In this document: in pieces, positions 1 through 7,475 of the stretch
Position numbering within the stretch: position 1 is the first letter of the stretch
Layout of the letters: each line of letters begins with the position of its first letter
Source: Cnuibacter physcomitrellae
GTDB taxonomy: Bacteria; Actinomycetota; Actinomycetes; Actinomycetales; Microbacteriaceae
Assembly: GCF_014640535.1 (NCBI RefSeq)
Contig: NZ_BMHD01000001.1
Span: 3,275,474 to 3,339,473, forward strand
Direction: 5' to 3'
Length of the DNA: 64,000 nt
Program-made: the position numbers and the translations under genes
The notes under the pieces: model-generated
What the model saw: the letters and a program-made list of their open reading frames with translations, nothing else
Told to the model about the DNA's origin: nothing
The model's database searches: none

Positions 1-1
1 G

Positions 2-1135
2 TCGGTCACCACGGTGTCGCTCCTGTCCGACCTGCCCGCCGAGGGATCCGACGGCGCGGCCCCCGCGCCGCCGCCGAGCATCGACGCCATCGACGGCGGC
101 GTCAACATGGTGCTCGTCGGCAGCGACACCCGCACGAACCAGGGGGATGCGTACGGCGAGGACGAGGGCGGTGCCCTCAACGACGTGACCATGCTCATCC
201 ACATCGCGCAGGACCACAGCAGCGCCACGGTCGTCAGCTTCCCCCGCGACCTCATGGTCGAGCTGCCCGACTGCCCCGACGGCGGCGAGTACACCGCGCC
301 CATCAACGTCGCCCTGTCGCTCGGCGGCCTGCCGTGCGTGGTGCTCACGGTCGAGAGCCTCACGGGGCTCAGCATCCCGTTCGCGGCGATGATCGAGTTC
401 AACGGCGTGATCGAGATGTCGAACGCCCTCGGCGGCGTGCCCGTGTGCGTCGCGGAGGAGATCGACGACCCCTACACGGGCGTCTTCCTCACACCCGGCA
501 CGTGGGACCTCAAGGGCGCGGATGCGCTCGGCTTCCTGCGCACCAGGCACGGGGTCGGCGACGGCAGCGACATCGGACGCATCAGCTCGCAGCAGGTGTT
601 CCTGTCGTCGATGATCCGCACCATCAAGTCGGGCTCGACGCTGACCGACGCCACGAAGCTCTACGGACTTGCGAAGGCGGCCGCGTCGAACATGACGCTG
701 TCGGATCGGCTCGCCTCCCCGGACACCATGGTCTCGATCGCGCTCGCGCTGAAGGACATGGACCTCTCGAAGGTCTCGTTCGTCGCGTACCCGAACTCCT
801 ACGCCGACTGGGTGCCCGAGGGCAAGGTCGCCCCGGATGAGGACTCCGCCGCCATCCTGTTCGCCGCCCTCGCGGCGGATCAGCCGATCACCCTGACCCA
901 GACCGGCGGTCTCGCATCGACCACCGACCCGAACGCCCCCGTGTCGACCTCGCCACCGGCCACGGATCCGCAGGCTCCTGCCGCGCCGACGGATCCGTCC
1001 GTTCCCGTCGACCCGGCGTCCCCGCCCGCGCCTCCGGCTCCGGGCGAGCTGGACGCCTCCGGCGCCGTCGTCCTGCCCGACGACGTGAAGGGCCAGACCG
1101 CCGCCGACTACACCTGCTCGATCGGCAACGAGTGA
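2..1135 (+). CDS. LCP (LytR-CpsA-Psr) family cell-wall ligase, 5' truncated by window edge
   Basis: The frame is open from base 2, so the true start and the N-terminal membrane helix lie upstream of the window; a GTG at 14 is only an internal codon. The LCP catalytic domain is recognisable: VLVGSDTR near the beginning, VVSFPRDLMV with the family Asp/Arg pair, and the distal LRTRH...GSDIGRISSQQ segment. LCP enzymes transfer undecaprenyl-linked polymers (arabinogalactan or teichoic-type glycans) to peptidoglycan outside the membrane. The last ~75 residues are a Pro/Ala/Thr-rich tail ending in a short Cys-containing segment (DYTCSIGNE). The family call is secure; the polymer substrate is unknown. 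Confidence 0.9.
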   Translation, partial: SVTTVSLLSDLPAEGSDGAAPAPPPSIDAIDGGVNMVLVGSDTRTNQGDAYGEDEGGALNDVTMLIHIAQDHSSATVVSFPRDLMVELPDCPDGGEYTAPINVALSLGGLPCVVLTVESLTGLSIPFAAMIEFNGVIEMSNALGGVPVCVAEEIDDPYTGVFLTPGTWDLKGADALGFLRTRHGVGDGSDIGRISSQQVFLSSMIRTIKSGSTLTDATKLYGLAKAAASNMTLSDRLASPDTMVSIALALKDMDLSKVSFVAYPNSYADWVPEGKVAPDEDSAAILFAALAADQPITLTQTGGLASTTDPNAPVSTSPPATDPQAPAAPTDPSVPVDPASPPAPPAPGELDASGAVVLPDDVKGQTAADYTCSIGNE

Positions 1136-1187
1136 CACCGTTCGGCGTCGAGCGCCGTGTCGGCTATGATGGCGGAGGCGAAAGCCG

Positions 1188-1278
1188 GGAGACGTCGCAT
1201 AGTTCGGCCTAGTGCACCACCCTGCTAAGGTGGAGTGCCCTTTATTGGGCACCGTGGGTTCAAATCCCACCGTCTCCG
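1188..1278 (+). tRNA. tRNA-Ser (anticodon GCT)
   Basis: This is a 91-nt class II tRNA. The acceptor stem GGAGACG (1188-1194) pairs with CGTCTCC (1271-1277), followed by discriminator G. The anticodon stem CCACC/GGTGG encloses the loop CTGCTAA, with GCT at 1224-1226, reading AGC/AGU serine codons. A long variable arm (GTGCCC..GGGCAC) and the TPsiC arm with GGTTCAAATCC are visible. No CCA is encoded. It stands alone between the LCP gene and the DUF445 gene. Confidence 0.97.
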
Positions 1279-1491
1279 CACTCACCCCCTGGTCCCGCGA
1301 ATCCCCTGGATCAGGGGGTTCGTCGTTCCCCGGGTTCCCCCGTCGCTGCGGGCGAGCACACCCCTCTTTCGCGGCTGAGTCGAGCCGGAAAGCGCTTCTT
1401 CTGGGTGCACTCGGCCGTCGAACTCCTCCTCACGCGGGCGCTGGGCGGGCGGGCGTGACTACGGTGGAGTGCGGCGTTCGGGAGGAGCACG

Positions 1492-2772
1492 ATGACCACC
1501 ACGCGCGACACCCTCCTCGGAGCGGCCGACCTCGAGCGCCGCGCTGCGCTCCGGCGGATGAAGGCGCTCGCGACGGCGCTCCTCGTCATCGCGGCCGTCG
1601 TCTTCGCCGTGGCGTTCGCGCTGGAGGACCGGTACGCGTGGCTCGGCTACGTGCGCGCGGCCGCGGAGGGGGCGATGGTGGGCGCGCTCGCCGACTGGTT
1701 CGCGGTGACCGCGCTGTTCCGGCATCCGCTGGGTCTCCGGATCCCGCACACCGCGATCATCCCGAGCCGCAAGGACGAGATCGGGGCGAGCCTCGGCGAG
1801 TTCGTCGAGCAGAACTTCCTCTCGGACGAGGTGGTGCGCTCGAAGCTCGCGACCTTCAGCGTCGCGGAGCGGGTGGGGGCGTGGCTCTCCGACCCCGCGA
1901 ACGCCGAGCGGGCGAGCGCCGAGGCCGCGGTCATGGCGCAGGGTGTGCTGCGCTTCCTCAGCGACGACGACGTCGAGCGCCTCATCGAGAGGCTCGCTCG
2001 ACAGCACCTGTTCGACCGCGAGTGGGCGCCCACGCTCGGTCGTGTGGGGGCCGAGCTCGTCGCCGCGGACCAGCAGCGCGCGGTCGTCGACGCGCTGGTC
2101 GACGCGGCCGAGACCTGGCTCGGCGAGCATCCGGATGCGCTGGGCCGCGTCGTCTCCACCCGCCTGCCGCGGTGGGTGCCCGGGTTCCTCGGCGACGCCG
2201 CCGACGACCGCGCTCACCGCGAGGTGATCGGGCTGCTGCACGCCGTTCGCGACGACCCGGAGCACCCGCTGCGGACGGCGATCGACGGCTACCTGGTCGA
2301 CCTCACCGATCGGCTGCAGCACGATCCCGCGATGGCGACCCGGGTCGAGGAGATCAAGGCGGAGTTCCTCGAGAGCCCCCGCCTGCGCTCGTTCGCGGCC
2401 CGCTTCTGGGATGCGGTCAAGGCGACGCTCGGAGAGGCGCTGGCTGACCCCTCGAGCGAGCTGCGGTCGGCGGCGAGGTCCGCGCTCGTCGACGTCGGCG
2501 TCCGGTTCTCGACCGACCGGGCGCTGGCGACGAAGATCGACGCCTGGATCGCCGATGCCGCCGGATACGCCGTCCAGAAGTACCGGCACGACCTGGCCTC
2601 GGTGATCAGCGACACCGTCCAGCGGTGGGATGCACGCGAGACCACGCAGAAGATCGAGCTGCAGGTCGGCCGCGACCTCCAGTTCATTCGCATCAACGGC
2701 ACGGTCGTCGGCGCGATCGCCGGCGCCGGCATCTACGCCATCGCCACGGGCGTGCACGCCCTCCTCGCCTGA
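1492..2772 (+). CDS. DUF445 domain-containing membrane protein
   Basis: The 426-aa product matches the YjiN/DUF445 pattern: a short basic N-terminus, one hydrophobic helix at about residues 26-44, then the conserved block GAMVGALADWFAVTALFRHPLG and IPHTAIIPSRKDEIG. A long helical region follows, with a second hydrophobic helix at the C-terminus (about 402-424), suggesting both ends are anchored in the membrane. The ATG at 1492 is preceded by GGAGGAG at good spacing, and a TACGGT -10 box lies at 1460-1465. The gene is monocistronic. The biochemical role of the family is unknown. Confidence 0.88.
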   Translation: MTTTRDTLLGAADLERRAALRRMKALATALLVIAAVVFAVAFALEDRYAWLGYVRAAAEGAMVGALADWFAVTALFRHPLGLRIPHTAIIPSRKDEIGASLGEFVEQNFLSDEVVRSKLATFSVAERVGAWLSDPANAERASAEAAVMAQGVLRFLSDDDVERLIERLARQHLFDREWAPTLGRVGAELVAADQQRAVVDALVDAAETWLGEHPDALGRVVSTRLPRWVPGFLGDAADDRAHREVIGLLHAVRDDPEHPLRTAIDGYLVDLTDRLQHDPAMATRVEEIKAEFLESPRLRSFAARFWDAVKATLGEALADPSSELRSAARSALVDVGVRFSTDRALATKIDAWIADAAGYAVQKYRHDLASVISDTVQRWDARETTQKIELQVGRDLQFIRINGTVVGAIAGAGIYAIATGVHALLA

Positions 2773-2806
2773 CCTGAGGCCGTTGCCGGAGGGTCGGCCG
2801 CGCGAC

Positions 2807-2823
2807 GATAGCGCAGCGCTATC
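2807..2823. promoter_or_regulatory. Operator palindrome overlapping the -10 box of the XRE-MNT/HepT operon
   Basis: GATAGCGC-A-GCGCTATC is a perfect 8+1+8 inverted repeat. Its right half runs into the -10 hexamer TATCAT (2820-2825), and the ATG follows 7 nt after that hexamer. Repressor bound here would block RNA polymerase. The likely binder is the XRE domain of the first gene, giving autoregulation as in other toxin-antitoxin operons; this is inferred from position. Confidence 0.75.
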
Positions 2824-2832
2824 ATCGTCGGC

Positions 2833-3294
2833 ATGGAGGACCGAACCGGCGGAGAGGCGCTGCGCCAGCGCAGGCTCGAGGTCGCGATGACGCAGCGGGA
2901 GCTCGCCGCGCGGTCCGGCGTGCCCCAGCCGAACATCGCGGCGTATGAGACGGGCCGCCGTCGTCCGTCGGCGGAGACGCTCGCGCGACTCGATGAGGTG
3001 CTGCTGGTGCCCACGATCGAGCGGCTCCGGATGCTGCGCGACCCGATCCTCCAGATCGCCGAGTCGCGGCGTCTCGAGGACGTCCGGGTCTTCGGATCGG
3101 TCGCGCGTGGCGAGACGAGGGCCGGATCCGACGTCGACCTCCTCGTGCATCCGCGACCGGACGCATCGGTCTTCGACCTCGCCGGATTCATGGCGGACGT
3201 CTCCGAGCTCCTCTCCGTGCCGGTCGACGTGGTGTCCGACAGGGGCACCGGACCGACCATGGACCGAATCCGCGCCGAGGCCGTCGCCCTGTGA
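2833..3294 (+). CDS. XRE helix-turn-helix fused to MNT nucleotidyltransferase (antitoxin of HEPN/MNT pair)
   Basis: The 153-aa protein has two parts. Residues ~5-60 are an XRE HTH (MTQRELAARSGVPQPNIAAYE). Residues ~75-150 are a minimal nucleotidyltransferase with the core motif GSVARGETRAGSDVDLL (GSxxRG..SDxDL, which holds the metal-binding aspartates). In the MntA/HepT system the MNT protein adenylylates the HEPN RNase and neutralises it; here the same polypeptide should also bind DNA. The ATG lies 7 nt after TATCAT, so the mRNA is probably leaderless. The stop overlaps the next start by 4 nt (GTGA), implying translational coupling. Confidence 0.9.
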   Translation: MEDRTGGEALRQRRLEVAMTQRELAARSGVPQPNIAAYETGRRRPSAETLARLDEVLLVPTIERLRMLRDPILQIAESRRLEDVRVFGSVARGETRAGSDVDLLVHPRPDASVFDLAGFMADVSELLSVPVDVVSDRGTGPTMDRIRAEAVAL

Positions 3295-3638
3295 ACGACG
3301 ACCTCGAGCGTGTGCCCGCCCTCCTCGCCGACATCGAGCGTTTCGCCGTGAGCGCCCGTCGGGTGGTCGGGCGCGGCCGCGCGCGTTTCCTCGATCCGGA
3401 GGACGACGACCAGCGACGCATCGCGCGCTCGCTGCTGATCGACCTCTCGGCGGCCGCCGACCGGCTGCCCGAGTCGTTCAGGGCCGCGCATCCAGACGTG
3501 GACTGGCGCGGGATCCGGGCGGTCCGGAACTTCATCGCCCACGACTACGACGGCACCGACGAGGAGATCCTCTGGCAGGCCCTCGCGGTGCAGTTCCCGC
3601 TCGTGACCGCCGCGCTCGGCGCAGCGGACGGGACCTGA
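3291..3638 (+). CDS. HepT-like HEPN-domain ribonuclease toxin (DUF86)
   Basis: The 115-aa all-helical protein carries the HEPN catalytic signature Rx4HxY as RNFIAHDY at about residues 78-85, preceded by the family-typical DWRGIRAVRNFIAH context. HepT toxins are RNases inactivated by AMPylation of the motif tyrosine by the partner MNT protein, and Arg, His and Tyr are all intact here. The GTG start at 3291 overlaps the antitoxin stop. The pair looks complete and functional by inspection. Confidence 0.9.
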   Translation: MNDDLERVPALLADIERFAVSARRVVGRGRARFLDPEDDDQRRIARSLLIDLSAAADRLPESFRAAHPDVDWRGIRAVRNFIAHDYDGTDEEILWQALAVQFPLVTAALGAADGT

Positions 3639-3713
3639 GGCGCGCACGCACGGCGGAGGCGGGGGCCCGGACGGGGGATGGGGACGCCGGGTGGCGCCCG
3701 ATAGGCTCATGGG

Positions 3714-4298
3714 GTGATCGGGGTGGGGGCTGTGCTGCTGGTCGCGGGAGCGATCGTCGCGCTCGCGAGCCTCGCCGTGCTGCACGTCGTGCCCACGGGC
3801 CTGCGTCCCTGGATCGACCCCGTCAGCCAGTACGGGATCACGAGGTTCCGGGCCGGGTACCTCGTCGCGGCGCTCGGCGCGGCGGTCGCCGGCGTCGGCG
3901 GCGTGCTCGCCCTCGCGCCGCTGGGCGCGGCCGCGGCCGTGGTGCTGCTGGTCGTGTTCGCGGTGGCGCGGGCCATCATCCCGTTCGTGCCGATGGATGC
4001 GCCCGAGGCGCCGCGCACCCGCCGAGGACGAGCGCACAACCTCCTCGCGATCGCCGCCTTCGCCTCCGTCACCGCGGCGGGCTTCCTCGCCGGAGGGGCA
4101 CTGCACGACGCCGGGTACCCCAATCTCGCGAACCTCAGCACCGGATGCGCGATCGTCATGGCGATCGGATCCGCCGGCGTGATCCTCGGGTTCTTCACCC
4201 CGCTGCGGCGCGTGTTCGGCGCCAGCGAGCGCCTCATCTACCTCGGCTTCATCGCCTGGTTCCTGATGCTCGGCTTCGGCCTCTTCGCGGCCGGGTGA
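3714..4298 (+). CDS. DUF998 family integral membrane protein
   Basis: The 194-aa hydrophobic protein has about five or six membrane segments and the DUF998-type opening with an extracytoplasmic WIDPVSQYGI segment after the first helix. The GTG at 3714 lies 6 nt after TAGGCT (3702-3707), a leaderless arrangement. Its stop overlaps the GTG of the following lipoprotein gene (GTGA at 4295), so the two are probably co-transcribed. Function is unknown; the family call rests on overall pattern. Confidence 0.78.
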   Translation: MIGVGAVLLVAGAIVALASLAVLHVVPTGLRPWIDPVSQYGITRFRAGYLVAALGAAVAGVGGVLALAPLGAAAAVVLLVVFAVARAIIPFVPMDAPEAPRTRRGRAHNLLAIAAFASVTAAGFLAGGALHDAGYPNLANLSTGCAIVMAIGSAGVILGFFTPLRRVFGASERLIYLGFIAWFLMLGFGLFAAG

Positions 4299-5092
4299 GC
4301 GCGTCCGTGTCGCTGCGCATCCGGTCGTCCCTGCTGAAGGCACTCGCGGGGGGCGCCGTCGCCTCGGCGCTCCTCCTGGGCACGATGGGATGCGCGGGCT
4401 CGGCCCCGAGCCCCACTCCGACCGACTCCCGTCCGCTGGCGCTCGTCTACGACGGCCCACAGGGGTGTCCCGACTGCGCCCCCACCATCGCGAGCATCCT
4501 CGAGAGCGGCGACGACCCGTTCCGCGTCGAGTTCGTCGGGCCCGGGACGGAGACCGAGCTGAGCGCAGAGATCCTCGCCGAGGCGCAGCTCTACGTGCAG
4601 CCCGGGGGCGGTGACGACCTCGCGACCACCTGGGACGACCTCGCTCCCCAGGCACAGGCCGTCCGCGACTGGGTCGGACGCGGCGGGTCGTACCTCGGGC
4701 TCTGCTTCGGCGCCTACCTCGCGGGGCGTGATCCCGGCTTCGACCTCCTCCCCGGTGACGCCTACGGATGGGCGGGCTCGCCCGGCGCGACGGTGCCGGA
4801 TGCGCGCGACACCGTGGTGCCGCTCACGTGGCGGGGCGAGCAGCGCTGGGTCTACTTCCAGGACGGACCCGGCTTCGACCTCGATGAGGATGCCGACGTC
4901 GACGTGCTCGCCACCTACCCGGACGGGGCGCCCGCCGTGCTGGTCGCGCCCTTCGGCGCCGGACACGTGGGAGTCGCGGGCCCGCATCCGGAGGCCGACG
5001 AGTCCTGGTACGACGAGGCGGGGCTGACCAACCCGGACGGCTACTCCACCGACCTCATCGAGGACCTCCTCGCCGCCACTCTCGCCCGCTGA
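4295..5092 (+). CDS. BPL_N-domain (class I glutamine amidotransferase-like) lipoprotein
   Basis: The start is the GTG at 4295, overlapping the DUF998 stop by 4 nt; the frame is open further upstream, but no other start fits the context. The 265-aa product has an N-terminal signal with a weak lipobox (LLGTMGC, Cys at about 33). The body resembles the N-terminal domain of eukaryotic biotin-protein ligase: VYDGPQGC at the start, YVQPGGGDD, and GLCFGAYLAG where a glutamine amidotransferase has its nucleophilic Cys. It is therefore an extracytoplasmic, probably membrane-anchored GATase-fold protein of unknown substrate. Confidence 0.78.
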   Translation: MSASVSLRIRSSLLKALAGGAVASALLLGTMGCAGSAPSPTPTDSRPLALVYDGPQGCPDCAPTIASILESGDDPFRVEFVGPGTETELSAEILAEAQLYVQPGGGDDLATTWDDLAPQAQAVRDWVGRGGSYLGLCFGAYLAGRDPGFDLLPGDAYGWAGSPGATVPDARDTVVPLTWRGEQRWVYFQDGPGFDLDEDADVDVLATYPDGAPAVLVAPFGAGHVGVAGPHPEADESWYDEAGLTNPDGYSTDLIEDLLAATLAR

Positions 5093-5117
5093 ACGGGAGA
5101 CGGGTGGATCCCCGCTC

Positions 5118-5763
5118 GTGTCGGTCCCGCGCGACGTCACCGGCTGCGTGGCGCCTCCCGCGATCCCGGATCCGACGACGCTCCCGCCTGTGATCTCCGA
5201 CCCTCTGGAGCCTCCGGGGCCCGTCCCTCCCCTCGAGGGCGACTTCTCGGGCGAGCCGGACATCTGGCCCACGCCACCCCCGACGCCGGTCGAGTTCGAG
5301 CCCATCGGGCCGCCGTATCCGCAGCTGATCATCGACCCGCCGCCGCTGCCCGGTTCGGCGTCCAGTTCGTCGGGTTCGTCGGGTTCGTCCGTCTCGTCGG
5401 GCGGGTCGTCCTCGGCCGGGGAGGGCACCGCCGGCGCGAGATCGCCCGCGGATATCCCGGCCTCTGACGCTGCTGTTCCCACCTCGGTCCCGACCGCGGC
5501 AGGTGCCGTGCCGGACTCCGTCGACACGGACTCGGCTGACACGGCGTCCTCGATTCACGATCCCGCGCCGCAGCAGAGCGCCTCGGGTGTCGTCCTCGTC
5601 ATCGTCGGCGGCGTGCGCCGTCCTGATGCTCAAGCGCGTCCCTGTGGGGATCCTCTCGTCCCCAGCGGGCGACCGTCTCCGAGCCGGCTGGGTCGACCCG
5701 GCCTTCGTCGTCGTGGGCCTCGCCGGCGTCGCCCTCCTCGTGGCCGGCATCATCGTCGGCTGA
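5118..5763 (+). pseudogene. Pro/Ser-rich membrane protein gene with apparent frameshift
   Basis: The frame opened by GTG at 5118 encodes a Pro-rich stretch (PPLPGS), a Ser/Gly run and a hydrophobic segment beginning SGVVLVIVGG near 5585-5614, then degenerates into Arg/Pro-rich sequence. A +1 shift at about 5615 (within GGCGGCGTGC) continues the helix as CAVLMLKR and leads to a second helix (AFVVVGLAGVALLVAGIIVG) and a stop at 5761-5763. The joined product would be ~215 aa with an extracytoplasmic Pro/Ser region and two C-terminal helices. This could be a disrupted gene, a sequencing error or a programmed shift. No family was recognised. Confidence 0.5.
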
Positions 5764-5794
5764 TCCAGCGCGTTCGCTGGTCGTCAGTGGGGGC

Positions 5795-6640
5795 TCAGGA
5801 CCACCACGAGAGGAACTCGATCACGTTCGAGATGATCCGGCCGCGGGGGGCGCCCGGATCGGTGGCACGTGTCAGCTGCCACAGCGTCACGCCGTCGGGC
5901 CCGATGGTCGTCTGACGCAGACGGGTGGCGCGCCCGAAGAGCACGACGTCCTCGACGGAAGCGGCGGATCCGCTGGAGACGGCGGAATCACCGCGGCGCA
6001 CGGCCTCCCGACGAGCCCGGAGGTCGGCGAGCAGCGGCGCCGCGGCGGCGGTCGGGCGCTGGATGCGAGTGGGGACGACGATGATCGCCGCGAGCGCGGC
6101 GAGGGTCCCGACGGCGGCGGCCCAGGCGATCGCGCTGGGGGCGACCAGGACGATCACCAGCGCCGACAGGATGAGCGCGATGATCGCGACCGGGATCAGC
6201 ACCCGCGCCGGCCACCGGATGAGGCGACCCGTGAGCCCATTGCGGGCCACGGACTCGCCGACCGTGTCGATCGCGTTCCAGAGCGCAGACCGTCTCTCCG
6301 ATCCGGACGTGCTGTAGGCATCGAGGATGAGGTGAGCGTCGGCGTCGATGCGACCGACATCGCGGATCCGCAGCTCGGGGATCCGATCCCTCTCAGGACG
6401 CCCGACGACGACCGCGTCCTCCGCCTCCAGGGCGACCAGTGCGACGGCCGCAGCCCGTCGCGGCCGTCCGACGAGGATGGCCAGAGCCGCTGCGCTGCGC
6501 GGTGATGCCCCGCCCGCGGGCGCCATCCTGCAGCTGCCGGGCGCGGACCACGGCGTGAGCGACCACAGCCGCAGCGAGACGGCGACGACCAGCAGGACGA
6601 GCCCCGCACCGAGGCTGCCCAGAGCGAACGCGGTCTCCAT
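5795..6640 (-). CDS. Membrane protein of unknown function
   Basis: The 281-aa product has a hydrophobic N-terminal helix (~5-28), a central soluble region, and two adjacent helices at about 150-195 (VLIPVAIIALILSALVIVLV and the next segment). The C-terminal soluble part ends in a conserved-looking FGRATRLRQTTIGPDG segment. A GGGGGG-type purine run lies about 9 nt before the ATG. It is convergent with the frameshifted gene and has the 49-aa membrane protein gene just upstream on the same strand. I do not recognise the family; the two-helix plus cytoplasmic-tail plan is reminiscent of DUF2207-like proteins. Confidence 0.7.
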   Translation of the reverse strand: METAFALGSLGAGLVLLVVAVSLRLWSLTPWSAPGSCRMAPAGGASPRSAAALAILVGRPRRAAAVALVALEAEDAVVVGRPERDRIPELRIRDVGRIDADAHLILDAYSTSGSERRSALWNAIDTVGESVARNGLTGRLIRWPARVLIPVAIIALILSALVIVLVAPSAIAWAAAVGTLAALAAIIVVPTRIQRPTAAAAPLLADLRARREAVRRGDSAVSSGSAASVEDVVLFGRATRLRQTTIGPDGVTLWQLTRATDPGAPRGRIISNVIEFLSWWS

Positions 6641-6684
6641 CGAGGTGATCCCCCCTGCGTCATCGCGCCGCTGATGGGCGCGGC

Positions 6685-6834
6685 TCAGTTGCCGTTGGTC
6701 AGGATGCCGATGACGCCCGAACCGATGAAGTACAGCGCGACCGCGGCCACCCCGATCCAGATCGCGATGCGCGTGTTCGACGGCCGCCCCTTGTCGTCTC
6801 CGGGGCCGCGCTTCGGTTCCAACGGATCGCTCAC
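6685..6834 (-). CDS. Small single-pass membrane protein (49 aa)
   Basis: On the minus strand a GTG (6834-6832) opens a 49-codon ORF ending with TGA at 6687-6685. The product begins MSDPLEPKRGPGDDKGR, a polar cytoplasmic head, followed by one helix (IAIWIGVAAVALYFIGSGVIG) and a short tail TNGN. An in-frame stop lies just upstream, so the start is well bounded. Codon use is typical of the genome (G/C third positions). It could be co-transcribed with the 281-aa membrane protein 44 nt downstream. Function is unknown. Confidence 0.72.
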   Translation of the reverse strand: MSDPLEPKRGPGDDKGRPSNTRIAIWIGVAAVALYFIGSGVIGILTNGN

Positions 6835-6867
6835 CCGGCCATGCTACCCGTGGACGGTGGTGGCGTT

Positions 6868-6886
6868 GATGACAAACCTTGTCATC
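6868..6886. promoter_or_regulatory. Operator palindrome upstream of parDE
   Basis: GATGACAA-ACC-TTGTCATC is a perfect 8-bp inverted repeat with a 3-nt spacer, ending 18 nt before the first possible parD start. ParD antitoxins bind such repeats to repress their own operon; this is the likely autoregulatory site. Confidence 0.75.
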
Positions 6887-6903
6887 GACAGTATCGTTGA
6901 AGG

Positions 6904-7149
6904 ATGGCGACGATGAACGTGTCCCTGCCCGACTCCCTCAAGGAGTTCGTCGAGGCGCAGGTGAGCGAGCGCGGATACGGCACGAGCAGTGAGTTCGTGC
7001 GCGAGCTGATCAGGCGTGAGCAGGCACGTGCCCGGCTCCGCGAACTCGTCATCGACGGCATGGGATCGGGCGAGGGCTCCGAGCTCGACGGCGACTACTT
7101 CGATCGGCTTCGTGACCGGGTGCAGGAAGCTCCCGGCCACGCCGCGTGA
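6904..7149 (+). CDS. parD: ParD-family type II antitoxin
   Basis: The 81-aa product (78 aa from the preferred start) has a ribbon-helix-helix N-terminus (MNVSLPDSLKEFVEAQV, then GYGTSSEFVRELIRRE), the ParD/CopG DNA-binding and dimerisation module, and a flexible acidic C-terminus that would wrap the toxin. The ATG at 6904 has a Shine-Dalgarno sequence immediately abutting it, so the second in-frame ATG at 6913, with GAAGG about 9 nt upstream, is the more probable start. It overlaps parE by 4 nt (GTGA). Confidence 0.9.
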   Translation: MATMNVSLPDSLKEFVEAQVSERGYGTSSEFVRELIRREQARARLRELVIDGMGSGEGSELDGDYFDRLRDRVQEAPGHAA

Positions 7150-7466
7150 CCGCTCGCCGCGTCGTCTCGACTCGGCGTGCGGACGAGGACATCGTGCGGG
7201 CGCTCGAGGGCTACCTCGAGGCTGAGGCCCGGGAGGCTGCGTCCGACCTGATCCAAGCGCTCCAGGATGCGCGCGATCTGCTCTCGATGCACCCTTCACT
7301 CGGTTCCGCACGCCACGCAGCCGAGACGGGAATCCTCGAGCTACGGAGCCTGGCGCTCAGACGGTTTCCCTTCATCCTCTTCTACACCGACGATGCCGAC
7401 GCCGTCCGCATCCACCGGGTCTTGCACTCGAGTCGAGACCTCCCTGCAGAACTGACCGGCGACTGA
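7146..7466 (+). CDS. parE: ParE/RelE-family type II toxin
   Basis: The 106-aa product follows the RelE/ParE fold plan: helical N-terminal half with a DLIQALQDARDLLSMHPSLGS segment, then LELRSLALRRFPFILFYTDDADAVRIHRVLHSSRD, which is the beta-sheet core ending in the family xRVLHSSRD motif. ParE toxins usually poison DNA gyrase, while RelE proteins cleave mRNA; sequence alone does not decide. The gene is translationally coupled to parD. It is not frameshifted and the C-terminal Arg/His residues are present. Confidence 0.9.
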   Translation: MTARRVVSTRRADEDIVRALEGYLEAEAREAASDLIQALQDARDLLSMHPSLGSARHAAETGILELRSLALRRFPFILFYTDDADAVRIHRVLHSSRDLPAELTGD

Positions 7467-7475
7467 CGACGGCGC

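Noticed and set aside
1459-3150. A 563-codon minus-strand frame opposite DUF445
   Set aside because: No motif; the plus-strand DUF445 signature is unmistakable.
2733-4655. A 640-codon minus-strand frame over the XRE-MNT/HepT and DUF998 genes
   Set aside because: Composition is that of a shadow, and it would run antisense to three genes with firm domain signatures.
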